A stretch of 64,000 nucleotides of DNA, from contig PNMZ01000003.1 in the NCBI GenBank assembly GCA_013823945.1, positions 62,001 to 126,000 of the forward strand, given 5' to 3'. Positions within the stretch are counted from its first letter, which is position 1. Every line of letters begins with the position of its first letter. The translations under genes and the position numbers were made by a program. Source of the DNA: a bacterium (lineage in GTDB: Bacteria > Armatimonadota > Fimbriimonadia > Fimbriimonadales > Fimbriimonadaceae). The notes under the pieces are model-generated. The model worked only from the letters and a program-made list of their open reading frames with translations. It ran no database searches and was not told the DNA's origin. Below, piece after piece: positions 42,979 through 52,233 of this stretch.

Positions 42979-43632
42979 ATGAGCCAATGGGTAGGTACAC
43001 GAACGTTGTCAGCGCGGCATGAATTTGATTCGGCAATAGAGCAAGCGCTGGTCGCGAAATGCAGACAGCAAGACTTCGACGCATTCGGTCGAGTAGTCGA
43101 TGCTTATCAGGCTAGGGTTTTGGGATATGTACGGCGGTTTGTTCGGAACGAGGAAGAGGCTTTGGATGTCACACAAGAAGTGTTCATTAAGGCCTTCCAA
43201 GCGATGGCGGGCTTTGATGGACGGGCGAGTCTTCGGAGTTGGCTATTCCGGATTGCGCACAATCTTTGTATAGACCGAGCCAGGAAGCGTGACCGATCGC
43301 CGCAGGAGCTGAGCATGGAACCAGCAGTTGTAGGTGATGAGCCGTTCGAATTTGCGGATTCGCGATGGGATCCTTCCGAGAATTTGATTACGGACGAATT
43401 GGTTTTGGTCTTAGAATCAGCCATGAACTCGATGAGTGAGAAGTTGCGGACAGTTTTGGTTTTGCATGACCAGGAAGATTTGGGATACGAAGAGATTGCG
43501 AAGACGATTGACGTACCAGTTGGGACGGTGAAAAGCCGACTGTTTTTGGCACGAGCGCATGTGCAAAAATGTGTTCGGGCTTATTTGGACGATGATGGAC
43601 AAGCGCGGGTGAACCCGCGAGGTGCTTTCTGA
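42979..43632 (+). CDS. ECF RNA polymerase sigma factor
   Basis: A 217-residue extracytoplasmic-function sigma factor. Region 2 includes FDAFGRVVDAYQARVLGYVRRFVRNEEEALDVTQEVFIKAFQ and FRIAHNLCIDRARKR. Region 4 has MSEKLRTVLVLHDQEDLGYEEIAKTIDVPVGTVKSRLFLARAHVQK. ATG 42979 was preferred to 42934. The next gene (anti-sigma) starts on its stop codon, so the pair forms a stress-signalling unit. It may control the penicillin-binding protein genes that follow. Confidence 0.93.
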   Translation: MSQWVGTRTLSARHEFDSAIEQALVAKCRQQDFDAFGRVVDAYQARVLGYVRRFVRNEEEALDVTQEVFIKAFQAMAGFDGRASLRSWLFRIAHNLCIDRARKRDRSPQELSMEPAVVGDEPFEFADSRWDPSENLITDELVLVLESAMNSMSEKLRTVLVLHDQEDLGYEEIAKTIDVPVGTVKSRLFLARAHVQKCVRAYLDDDGQARVNPRGAF

Positions 43633-44144
43633 TGAATGAAAAGCTATATTTGAAGTTGAAGAATGAGGAGCCGCTGACGGCGGCAGAGCATCTGGAGCTG
43701 GAGCAAGCTTTGGAGGCGGGGGATCAGTCGTTGGTTGCCCAATACCTGGCCGATCAAGATTTTGTGGAGCCGAGTTTGGCTTGGCGCAGTAGTTTGAATG
43801 AGAAATTGCGCGAAATCGCACCTCAGCCGGTTGCAGACAAGGGGAGTCGGTTCAGGTGGCTTGGCTTTGGTGGTTTGGTAGCGGCTTCTGCAGTGGCATG
43901 TGCGGCCGTGGTTGCGGTGGTTTTTATGAAAGGTGGCAACTCTGTTGAGGTGGGATCTTCAACTCAGGTGGTTGCTGAGAATGATCCTTCGGTTTCACCC
44001 GATGGTTTGTCCGGAAGTTCTGATTTTGGTTCTGCCTTGATTGCAGCGCATCAGTCGGATACAGCTCAGGCGTCGGTTGGAGTTCGGTCTCCTCGAAGTA
44101 CTCCGCGGATGCAAAGCGTGAAGCTCGACTACAATAATTGGTAA
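43632..44144 (+). CDS. Probable anti-sigma factor
   Basis: A 170-residue membrane protein. The cytoplasmic N-terminus is helical and acidic (LTAAEHLELEQALEAGDQSLVAQYLADQD), like other anti-sigma domains but without a zinc HxxxCxxC motif. One TM helix is at ~78-99 (GGLVAASAVACAAVVAVVFM), followed by an exported Ser-rich region. Assignment is from position (TGATG overlap with the sigma gene) and layout; no direct family match is claimed. Confidence 0.7.
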   Translation: MNEKLYLKLKNEEPLTAAEHLELEQALEAGDQSLVAQYLADQDFVEPSLAWRSSLNEKLREIAPQPVADKGSRFRWLGFGGLVAASAVACAAVVAVVFMKGGNSVEVGSSTQVVAENDPSVSPDGLSGSSDFGSALIAAHQSDTAQASVGVRSPRSTPRMQSVKLDYNNW

Positions 44145-44152
44145 GGGGTTTC

Positions 44153-45085
44153 ATGAGGATTCGATGCGGATTGATTGGGGTGTTACTCGGCCTTGGTGGG
44201 CTGAGTTTGGCTCAGTCAATTCCAACGGCGAGTGAACTAGCGACTCGGATCGAGCGGTCGGGCAAAACGGTGAGCTATGCGGCGGTTCGTTCAATCACTA
44301 TTCGATCTGAGCGGGGAAACCGGACATTTGAAGAGCGAGTATTGAGGTCAGGCGACAAGATGTATTTGTCTTATGAAGCGGGGACTCCCTATGCGGATCA
44401 ACAGATTTATGAAGTTGGTGGGAAGCGGTACACCTACACGAAGTCCAATAATGAGTTGAGAGTTGCACCAATTCGTGGCGGGGGGCTTGAGACCTATAAG
44501 TTACTGGCTGAGGCGGCGATAAAAGGTGCGGTAAAGGTTTCAAGAGGAGATGCGGTTGCCAGTCGGGCGACATTCTATGTTGAGATTGCGTCGGATCGAG
44601 GGCGAGGAACCCACAGGATTTGGGTTGATCGCGAAAAGTATGTGGTTCTGAAGCGCAGTTTTGCCGTGTCATCGTCGGAGGAAATTGGTGGGTTCGAGGT
44701 TCTGAAGATAGACTTTTCGGCAAAGATTTCCAGTAGCAAGTTTAAGTGGCCGTCCAAAGCGAAGCTGATCACGGTTCAGGACGATGTCCGGCGTTTGGCC
44801 AAAGAGCTGAGCGTGAAGCCGATGATGATCCCTGACAGTGGAAAGATGGCCTTGGTTTCAACTGGCAAAATGGAAGTCCGGGGACAGAATATTTTGCGCC
44901 AATTTTATACAGACGGTGAGCGCAGGTTGAGCCTTTTTGTTATGAAGCAGACAGATGCCGAGATGCGGTTCTCGATGCGGGGAGTTGAAGTGCATCGGTG
45001 GAACTCGGGTGGAATGACATTGATCTTGATTGGGGATTATTCCGAAGCTGAGCTGAAAAAGTTCGCGGCTCGGGTGAAGGCCTAA
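44153..45085 (+). CDS. Secreted RseB/LolA-like sensor protein
   Basis: A 310-residue exported protein (signal RIRCGLIGVLLGLGGLSLAQ). It has a half-barrel pattern like RseB/MucB or LolA (KTVSYAAVRSITIRSERGNRTFEERVLRSGDKMYLSYEAG; THRIWVDREKYVVLKRSFAV) and a small C-terminal domain (KMALVSTGKMEVRG..YTDGERRLSLFVMKQ). Following a sigma/anti-sigma pair, an RseB-type role in protecting the anti-sigma factor is likely. It overlaps nothing and begins 8 nt after the anti-sigma stop. Confidence 0.75.
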   Translation: MRIRCGLIGVLLGLGGLSLAQSIPTASELATRIERSGKTVSYAAVRSITIRSERGNRTFEERVLRSGDKMYLSYEAGTPYADQQIYEVGGKRYTYTKSNNELRVAPIRGGGLETYKLLAEAAIKGAVKVSRGDAVASRATFYVEIASDRGRGTHRIWVDREKYVVLKRSFAVSSSEEIGGFEVLKIDFSAKISSSKFKWPSKAKLITVQDDVRRLAKELSVKPMMIPDSGKMALVSTGKMEVRGQNILRQFYTDGERRLSLFVMKQTDAEMRFSMRGVEVHRWNSGGMTLILIGDYSEAELKKFAARVKA

Positions 45086-45145
45086 GAATTGGTACTGGCT
45101 GACACCTGTCTGGTGAGGGAAACGTCATAATGAGGGGACTGTCTT

Positions 45146-47575
45146 ATGGCAATCACAATTCGGAAAAAAGCTTCAACTAAAGCGAAGGTTAAACCTTCTT
45201 GGAAGCGAAAGGTGAAAGTAGTGTTTGCTTGGGCATCAATTTTGGGGATGGTTGGGTTTATGGGGGCCTCGGTTGTGGCTTACCAAAAGCTTGAAAAAGC
45301 AAAGCTGTTGGTTCCGGATTTGCCAGGGATGATTGAGCAGCTTAACACAAGGCCTTCCAAGATTTATTCAGCCGATGGGGAGCTCCTCTATTCCATTCAG
45401 ACGGAGTATCGGAAAGCGGTGAGCTATGGGGATATTCCAGAGATGGTTCGGAACGCGATGTTGGCGGCTGAGGATAAGAGGTTTTATGAGCACAGCGGAG
45501 TTGATGCAATTGCCTTAGTACGGATTGCGGTTGTGGCCTTGAAGGATCGAGAAGCATCGCAAGGGGGTTCCACATTGACGATGCAGATTGCCAAGCGATT
45601 GTTTACGAGCGATAAACAGACGCTTGACCGAAAGCTCGATGACATGGCCCTGGCCGTTGAGATCGAAAAGCAGTTTACGAAAGATCAGATTCTTGCTCTC
45701 TACATGAACCAGGTATTTTTTGGGGAGCGGGCTTACGGCATCAGTGCGGCGGCGGATGTCTATTTTGGGAAGACATTGGAAGAGCTCACGATTGCTGAAG
45801 CAGCAATGCTGATGCGGTGTGTTCGTCGTCCCAGTGATGAGAATCCAGTTCGGAATTTGGAAGTAGCGATCAAGAACCGCAACGTCGTCTTGGCGATCAT
45901 GCGGGAAGAGGGGATGATTACTTCGGCCGAGTATCAATCGGCGAAGAGTGAGCCAGTGAAGCTGGCGGATCAGCGACCTCGAGCGGTGACTGGTTCCAAA
46001 GTTCACCCCTACTTTGTGGATTACGTTTTGAATGAGTTGGCAAAGAAGAAGATTGATATATCCGCGGGGGGATATGAGATCAAGACAACTTTGAAGACCA
46101 AATATCAACGGATCGCGGAAAAGGGCGTTGACAAATGGATTGATCGTCTGAAAGGGTACCGCGTGAACCAGATGGCTATGCTGGTGACGGACGAAAATGG
46201 TCGGATTGTGGCGATGGTTGGTGGTCCAGACTATGACAAATCCGAATTCAATATGATTTGGATGGGGCCTGGTCGACAATTGGGCTCAAGCATGAAGCCG
46301 TTCGTCTATCTGACGGGGCTTGATCGAGGGATTTACAGCGAAGGGTCAACGATTTCGACCAAGCCAATTCGGAAATCGGGAACCAGAGAATACGTTAAGG
46401 GTGGGGCTAATCGTGGGAATATTTCGATTGCTTCGGCACTCGCTGGCTCTAATAACACGGCGGCAGCAAGGGCCATTGAAGAAGTGGGTGAGCAGAACAC
46501 GCTCAATATGTGCCGTAGGAGTTTAGGATTCCGCCGCAGTAATTTGATGGCGGTTCAGAGCCTCTCTTTGGGATCGGGTGAGGTTTATATGACCGAAGTT
46601 GCAGAGGCTTATTCGGTCTTGCAAAGTCATGGGGATCGGTATCCGACTTATGCGATTGAACGAGTGATTTATCCGGACGGGCGCGAAGAATCGCTTGCTC
46701 CGAAGAAAGCGCGGGCGGTGGTTGATTCGGCTTCGGCGGAGTACATTGATTTGGCTTTGCGACAGGTGGTGACGAGTGGAACCGGTCGCGCGGCGAGTGG
46801 AGTGCGGAACGCTCGGGGCAAGACGGGAACAACGAGTGACCACAAGGATGCGTGGTTCTGCGGTTACACCGACAAATTGGTCGGGTTAGTCTGGGTGGCG
46901 AACGAGCAGATCATTGATGGTCGCCCGAGTACACAACCGATGCGGGGTCTGTTTGGAGGGGAAGGACCGGCGCGGGTTTGGAATGACATCATGGGGGATA
47001 TCCAGAAAGAGGTGGGAGAAAAATCCCGTAGCTTTGGACGGATGCCGAATGTATCTACATCTGCTCCGGATGAAGACGAAACTGACCCGGATAATACGAC
47101 CCCGGATGAGCCAGTCGAAGTACCTGAACAGCCCGAAGACCAGGTGACACCGGTGGTTGATCCGGACGATACCGGTGACGGAGGCTCAACTCCGCCGGCG
47201 ACAAATACAACTGGGACAACCGGGGGCGGCAACACCACAGGTGGAGGGAACCAGGGAGGCGGGGAGGACGTTGTTTATGTCAGTGTTTGTGCGGATTCGG
47301 GTCAGAGGGCAAATGCCTACTGTCCAGAAACGGTTCGACGACCGTTCTTCAAGGGTTCTGAACCAAAAGGGGGTTGCCCGCTCCACGGGGCGACCGCTGA
47401 AGTGCCCGATGGGTCAATCGTGATTACAGTGGATTGGTTGCGCGATGTCCGTTATACATACTCCGAACGAAAACAGAGTCACGTTTCGCAGCCTCATCGT
47501 TCCGCTTCTGTTGTTGATCTTCTTCGCAATTTCGATTTCGCAGCTGTGGTTGCTTCAAATCGTTCGCGCGGATGA
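45146..47575 (+). CDS. Penicillin-binding protein 1A-type bifunctional synthase
   Basis: An 809-residue class A PBP that polymerises and crosslinks peptidoglycan. One TM helix is at ~30-50. The GT51 domain has Glu109 (AAEDKRFYEHSG) and GGSTLTMQIAKRLF. The transpeptidase domain has Ser381-x-x-Lys384 (GSSMKPF), SNN (AGSNNTAAA) and Lys559 (GKTGTT). A Thr/Gly/Pro-rich linker then leads to a Cys tail (VCADSGQRANAYCPETV..GGCPLHG) known from many PBP1A proteins. Its last 131 nt overlap the PBP2 gene in another frame. Confidence 0.95.
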   Translation: MAITIRKKASTKAKVKPSWKRKVKVVFAWASILGMVGFMGASVVAYQKLEKAKLLVPDLPGMIEQLNTRPSKIYSADGELLYSIQTEYRKAVSYGDIPEMVRNAMLAAEDKRFYEHSGVDAIALVRIAVVALKDREASQGGSTLTMQIAKRLFTSDKQTLDRKLDDMALAVEIEKQFTKDQILALYMNQVFFGERAYGISAAADVYFGKTLEELTIAEAAMLMRCVRRPSDENPVRNLEVAIKNRNVVLAIMREEGMITSAEYQSAKSEPVKLADQRPRAVTGSKVHPYFVDYVLNELAKKKIDISAGGYEIKTTLKTKYQRIAEKGVDKWIDRLKGYRVNQMAMLVTDENGRIVAMVGGPDYDKSEFNMIWMGPGRQLGSSMKPFVYLTGLDRGIYSEGSTISTKPIRKSGTREYVKGGANRGNISIASALAGSNNTAAARAIEEVGEQNTLNMCRRSLGFRRSNLMAVQSLSLGSGEVYMTEVAEAYSVLQSHGDRYPTYAIERVIYPDGREESLAPKKARAVVDSASAEYIDLALRQVVTSGTGRAASGVRNARGKTGTTSDHKDAWFCGYTDKLVGLVWVANEQIIDGRPSTQPMRGLFGGEGPARVWNDIMGDIQKEVGEKSRSFGRMPNVSTSAPDEDETDPDNTTPDEPVEVPEQPEDQVTPVVDPDDTGDGGSTPPATNTTGTTGGGNTTGGGNQGGGEDVVYVSVCADSGQRANAYCPETVRRPFFKGSEPKGGCPLHGATAEVPDGSIVITVDWLRDVRYTYSERKQSHVSQPHRSASVVDLLRNFDFAAVVASNRSRG

Positions 47576-49298
47576 GCTGAGGGAAGAAGCCAAGATGACG
47601 GGGCTTGTCCTCGATCATACTTTGGCCCCCCGAGGGAAGATTTATGATCGGACGATGAGGCCGATTGCGGATGTTAAGCCTCGAGTTGTTATTACGGCTA
47701 AGCCAATTGTGCTCAAGAGCAATCCGGAGGCAATGGAGCGGCTTGCCAGGATCCTCGGGACAACAACTAAGAAAATTGAATGGACTTTGAACCAGCAATG
47801 GAGTAAAGGGAACTTTCCGACAACGATTTTTGTAGGAGCTACGGTTCAGCAAGCGACCAAAATAGCTGAGTCAGGCGAAGATGCCTTCCCGGGGGTTGGA
47901 GTGCAGACGTTGCCTATGCGAAGTTATGGCGATACTTCATTTTTGGAGCATATCTTGGGGTTTGTCTGGGTTCCTACGGCTTCGATCGAGGAGGAATACA
48001 AGGAGGAGGGAATGGAGTTCATTCCGCCATATGTGGGGCGGGATGGGATTGAACGGATTTATGACCGGCAGTTGATGGGGAAGCCGGGTTCGACGACTTA
48101 TACACTGGATCGGAAGCGGAGGCCACTTCGAGTGGTGATGTCTGAATCGCCGACTCCGGGCGAATCGCTTGTGCTTTCAATAGACATGGAAACTCAGCGA
48201 GTGGCTCGGGAAGCACTTGGCGATCGGAAAGGGGCGGTCGTGGCGCTCGATCCGAATACGGGTGAAGTACTGGCGATGGTTTCGACTCCCGGCTACGACT
48301 TGAGGATTTATGAAGGGGGATTGACCCAAACAGAATTCGATTCTATCAATCTCAATAAAAATTCACCATTGCTCAAGCGAGGCATGGCGGGAGAATATCC
48401 GCCGGGATCGACGTTCAAGATTGTTACGGCAATGGCGGCTTATCAGGCGGGGAAGTTCAATCCTTCTGCCGCTGTGAGTTGTCCCGGATATTTGACCGTG
48501 GGGAATCGGCGCGTGAAGTGTGAAAACCATCCAGCGGCGACCTACGGATTTCATATGGCGATGACCAAGAGCTGCAACAGTTTTTTTGGAAAGATGAGTC
48601 AGCGACTGACGGCTGAAGAATTTAAGGCGACTGCAGATCAGCTGGGGTTTGGTGTACGGTCGGGGATTGATTTGCCCGGAGAGCGCAAGGGCGTCTTTCC
48701 GGATCGGGACTTTATCAAGAAGGCTCACAATCGGCCCTATTCGGCCGGGGACGCAAACAACATTGGAATTGGTCAAGGAGATGTTTTGGTCACCCCACTC
48801 CAAATGGCACTGTTGGTTAGCATGGTAGCTAATGAGGGTGTCTGCTACAAGCCGCGCGTTCTGAGGGGGGTGATTGAGCAGAAGGAGGGGGCCAAGGTTC
48901 AGTTAACAAAACCCGAGGAGCTTCACCGATTTGATGCGACCGATGAATTTTGGCGAGCAATGAAAGGCTCATTGATTAACGTCGTGAATGCGGGGACAGC
49001 GCGGAGTAGTCAGATTTCTGGCATTCAGGTGGCGGGGAAAACGGGAAGTGCAGAGAATTCTCACAGCCGCAGGACTCACGCTTGGTTTGTAGGCTACGCC
49101 CCAGCAGAGAAGCCCAAGATCGCTTTTGCAGTATTAGTTGAGACGGCGGGGCATGGTGGTTCTGTCGCAGCACCGATTGCAAAGCAAGTTGTCTCGACTT
49201 ACTTACGTGACCGTAATCAGAAAGTGAATTCCAATGCGGTTAAAATTGGCTTGAGCTTGGAGCCAGATTCGTCAGGTGACACGCCCGAGTCTGAATAA
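47445..49298 (+). CDS. Penicillin-binding protein 2 (class B transpeptidase)
   Basis: A 617-residue class B PBP, MrdA- or FtsI-like. The TM helix (SLIVPLLLLIFFAISISQLWLLQIV) is encoded entirely within the overlap with PBP1A, so ATG 47445 is needed. Then a PBP dimer region (APRGKIYDRTMRPIADVK), Ser322-Thr-Phe-Lys325 (PPGSTFKIVTA), SCN (KSCNSFF) and Lys532 (GKTGSAENSHSRRTHAWF). It probably acts in elongation or spore-like wall synthesis with PBP1A. Its 3' end overlaps the O-antigen ligase gene on the other strand by 82 nt. Confidence 0.94.
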   Translation: MSVIHTPNENRVTFRSLIVPLLLLIFFAISISQLWLLQIVRADELREEAKMTGLVLDHTLAPRGKIYDRTMRPIADVKPRVVITAKPIVLKSNPEAMERLARILGTTTKKIEWTLNQQWSKGNFPTTIFVGATVQQATKIAESGEDAFPGVGVQTLPMRSYGDTSFLEHILGFVWVPTASIEEEYKEEGMEFIPPYVGRDGIERIYDRQLMGKPGSTTYTLDRKRRPLRVVMSESPTPGESLVLSIDMETQRVAREALGDRKGAVVALDPNTGEVLAMVSTPGYDLRIYEGGLTQTEFDSINLNKNSPLLKRGMAGEYPPGSTFKIVTAMAAYQAGKFNPSAAVSCPGYLTVGNRRVKCENHPAATYGFHMAMTKSCNSFFGKMSQRLTAEEFKATADQLGFGVRSGIDLPGERKGVFPDRDFIKKAHNRPYSAGDANNIGIGQGDVLVTPLQMALLVSMVANEGVCYKPRVLRGVIEQKEGAKVQLTKPEELHRFDATDEFWRAMKGSLINVVNAGTARSSQISGIQVAGKTGSAENSHSRRTHAWFVGYAPAEKPKIAFAVLVETAGHGGSVAAPIAKQVVSTYLRDRNQKVNSNAVKIGLSLEPDSSGDTPESE

Positions 49299-51337
49299 AG
49301 TTTGGTTAAGTCTTGTACAGCCTTCTTGGCGATTTCCTGATTCTTGGTAACAGATTCACGCGTCTCTCCCCCGTAGTCGGGGAGACCTGCATCGGTCATT
49401 CGCTTAACAATGGGGGCGGTGATTTCAAAGTATTTTTGGTATCCAGCGAGAGCTTGTTCGAGAAGTTGGCGTTTAGTTTCGGGGTTCTGCTCTGATTCGG
49501 CGAGGAGGAGTCGAGCTTCTAGAGTTTCGGTGGGAATAAGCTCGGGAATGGCGCGAGTCTGGAAGCTGGTTTGGGATTCGACGGCGATTGTTTTGCGAGC
49601 AGAATCGAGGGCGGCGTCCCGATCTCCTTTGTTCAGCAGAAACTCGGTGCGCTGGGCGTGAGCTTTGAGATTATTGGGGTCGAGGTCAAAGACCTGGTCG
49701 TTCATCGCGATGGCTTCATCGAGACGATCAGTTTCTGCTAAGGTGCGGGCAGTTGTCCGGATGACTCGGCTTTGGGGCATCTGGGGCACTACTTTTCGGA
49801 GAGCTTCTAGCCGTTCTTCAATGTTTGGGGCCGCATAGATTGCATACATATAGAGTGATTCAGGGTCACCGTAATTACTGGCCTTGAGCTGGCTGCCGAG
49901 CTCAATTACACGTGGAATGTCTTGGGCCGAGAGCGCGGAGGCTACGGCGGATTTTTGACTTTCTCCGGCCGCGTAAATCGCCAATCCGAAAATGGGAAAA
50001 ACGCACGAAACGAGAACTGTAACGAGGCGGATTTGACGGGGCACAGCTTCTGGCGACGATCCGTCGGTGCTGAGTTGAAGGGTAAGACCAACCAAGAAGA
50101 ACATAGCAAGCCCGGAGCCAATGAACGAGAAGTTGCTTTCGACAAAGCCGTGAGCGGCGATCCCGAGGGTTGCGGCAATGGCAGCGGCTCGGAACGGAGT
50201 ATGTTCGGCAGGTTGCTTTTTGATCCCTCTAAAGGCGTAGGTGAGCCAAATCCCGGCCAGGCAAGTGAATAGCATGAGGCTGAGCCATCCGCCTTCGACA
50301 GCGAGTTGTAGATAGGCTTGGTGGGCAAAAACAGTACTTTCGATAATTCCCGGTTGGGTGGAATAGAAACGGAATGTGCCAGGTCCAAGTCCGGCGGGAT
50401 GGGCAGTGGCAATTTGGATGGCGGATTTCCAGAGATTTTGGCGGAAACCGACACTTTGCTCGGCGGAACTTCCGGAAGCGGTGATGCGAGAAAGTGGGGC
50501 AGCGGTTGCTGATTTATTGGCGGATGATGCGGCTTGAGAAAGGCCAAAAACGAGGATGGCACCAAGAACAATTCCACCAAGTGAGATGGCAGAAGGTTTG
50601 AGAGGAGCCCTTCTAAGAAAAAGTGTTGCTATGTAGATAAACAGTCCGACACCGAATGCGAGGTACCCGCCTTTTGACTGGGTGAGGATGAGGGCAGTGA
50701 AGGAAAGACTACTTGCAATAAGGGCAATGTAACGGTACTGAGATTGCACTTTTCCTACGATTCCAATCAGAAGCAGGGTTCCGGCGACAAACATGCTTGC
50801 GGCGGCATTGGGGTTGTTCCACCCGGCAAAAATGCGATACGTGGGCTCTGCGGCCATGACGCTTGTGTATTCAAGAATGCCTCGCACGGCGGCGACAGTG
50901 ATTCCGGCGGAAAGGGCTGAGGCGAGGAGTTGTGGGCCTCGGTCGCGCCCGATAGCTCCGACGGTGAGGAACAAGGCACCTCCATAAATGAACCACGTGA
51001 GCCATTCCCCGAGGGCAGCGTAGCGAAATGAGCCGAACAAGATGGAGAATCCGAGAACAAAAACGAGGACGGTAAGGAGTGCGATGATGCGGACATTTGG
51101 GAGTTGGATCACGCGGTTTCGGAGAGCCATAGTAGCAAGTCCGCCAAGAATGAGGAGGCCCAAGATGAGGCGCGAGAGATATGGGAGTGAGCCACCGCCA
51201 AAAATTTCGCCGAGGAACCCTTCTGTAATGGGGCGCGGAGCGATGCTGACATGGCCGCCGATGAGTGGCGAAAGAAAAGCCGCGATAAGCAATAAAATCT
51301 GCTCGATTGGGGGGGCGGTGGGTTTGGAATCGGTCAT
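49217..51337 (-). CDS. O-antigen ligase/polymerase family protein with TPR tail
   Basis: A 706-residue protein. About eleven to thirteen TM helices lie in residues 15-450, including the Wzy_C core ALILTQSKGGYLAFGVGLFIY and HPAGLGPGTFRFYSTQ..VFAHQAYLQLAVEGGWLSLML with its conserved His. Residues ~480-700 are a soluble helical region with TPR-like repeats (LDEAIAMNDQVFDLDPNNLKAHAQRTEFLLNKGDRDAALDSARK). It likely joins or ligates extracellular polysaccharide. The two GT2 genes upstream on the same strand supply the sugar chain. Confidence 0.88.
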   Translation of the reverse strand: MTDSKPTAPPIEQILLLIAAFLSPLIGGHVSIAPRPITEGFLGEIFGGGSLPYLSRLILGLLILGGLATMALRNRVIQLPNVRIIALLTVLVFVLGFSILFGSFRYAALGEWLTWFIYGGALFLTVGAIGRDRGPQLLASALSAGITVAAVRGILEYTSVMAAEPTYRIFAGWNNPNAAASMFVAGTLLLIGIVGKVQSQYRYIALIASSLSFTALILTQSKGGYLAFGVGLFIYIATLFLRRAPLKPSAISLGGIVLGAILVFGLSQAASSANKSATAAPLSRITASGSSAEQSVGFRQNLWKSAIQIATAHPAGLGPGTFRFYSTQPGIIESTVFAHQAYLQLAVEGGWLSLMLFTCLAGIWLTYAFRGIKKQPAEHTPFRAAAIAATLGIAAHGFVESNFSFIGSGLAMFFLVGLTLQLSTDGSSPEAVPRQIRLVTVLVSCVFPIFGLAIYAAGESQKSAVASALSAQDIPRVIELGSQLKASNYGDPESLYMYAIYAAPNIEERLEALRKVVPQMPQSRVIRTTARTLAETDRLDEAIAMNDQVFDLDPNNLKAHAQRTEFLLNKGDRDAALDSARKTIAVESQTSFQTRAIPELIPTETLEARLLLAESEQNPETKRQLLEQALAGYQKYFEITAPIVKRMTDAGLPDYGGETRESVTKNQEIAKKAVQDLTKLYSDSGVSPDESGSKLKPILTALEFTF

Positions 51338-52233
51338 CGTCCTAGCTTCCTTCGGATGATATCTATTTTGTTCTTTGTGAGAAAGAGAGAGGCCCGGATG
51401 GTGAGTGCAGTCGCGGCAAAAGCAAGGAGAAATGGTCGGGCAAGGAGCGGTGACTCGGGGACATTGTGCTTCTTGTAATAGCGAAACATTGATCGATGAA
51501 AGCGGGCGATCATTCGATTGGGAGCTTTATCCGTGCTGCGACCGATGGCGTGAGTGATGACCGCACTCGGGAGATAAGTGACTTTGTAGCCTGCGTTCCA
51601 TGTTCGCTTGGCCCAGTCAACATCTTCGCAGAACATAAAAAGGTTGTTATCGAGGGGGCCGATTTCGGCGAGAACATTGCCACGGATGAATAGGGCGGCT
51701 CCGCTGACCCAATCGACATCCCGCGGGCCGTCGTGCTTCCAGTCTTGCATCAGGTATTCGCGAGTGTAGCGATTATTGGGGAAGAGCCGACCGAGGATCG
51801 TGTTGCGAAATGCGGCAGCGACAGGGTTGGGGAAGCGGCGGCAGGAATATTGAAGCGTTCCGTCTGGATTGAGAAGCTTAGGGCCGACGATTCCGGATTC
51901 GGGGTTGTTTTTCATGAAATCAACGACTGTCTCGATGGCTCCGGGATGGACGATCGTGTCGCTATTCAGAAGGGCTTTGTGTTCGCCGCGACAGTGAGTC
52001 AGAGCTAAATTGTGTCCGCCGGTGAAACCAAGGTTGCGCGATTGACGGAGGAGGGTGAATTCGGGGAATTCTGATTCGGCCATATCGGGGGAGCCATCCT
52101 CGGAATTGTTATCCACGACGATTACTTCAAAGTTAGCCTCGGACTTCGCTGCGCGCAGGCTCTGGAGGCAGGCGCGGAGGTCATCGATGGTATTCCAGCT
52201 ACATATTGTGATGCTGAGGTCGAAATCCGGCAT
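51334..52233 (-). CDS. Glycosyltransferase family 2 (rhamnosyltransferase-like)
   Basis: A 299-residue GT-A enzyme. SITICSWNTIDDLRACLQSL opens the fold, with VVDNNSEDGSPDM, the nucleotide-binding LNSDTIVHPGAIETVVDF (Asp-x-Asp variant SDT) and DVDWVSGAALFIRGNVLAEIG and FMFCEDVDWAKRTWNAGYKV (catalytic ED). The C-terminal ~25 residues are hydrophobic and basic. ATG 52233 is chosen over 52281. It overlaps the ligase start by 4 nt and the other GT2 by 35 nt. Confidence 0.92.
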   Translation of the reverse strand: MPDFDLSITICSWNTIDDLRACLQSLRAAKSEANFEVIVVDNNSEDGSPDMAESEFPEFTLLRQSRNLGFTGGHNLALTHCRGEHKALLNSDTIVHPGAIETVVDFMKNNPESGIVGPKLLNPDGTLQYSCRRFPNPVAAAFRNTILGRLFPNNRYTREYLMQDWKHDGPRDVDWVSGAALFIRGNVLAEIGPLDNNLFMFCEDVDWAKRTWNAGYKVTYLPSAVITHAIGRSTDKAPNRMIARFHRSMFRYYKKHNVPESPLLARPFLLAFAATALTIRASLFLTKNKIDIIRRKLGR

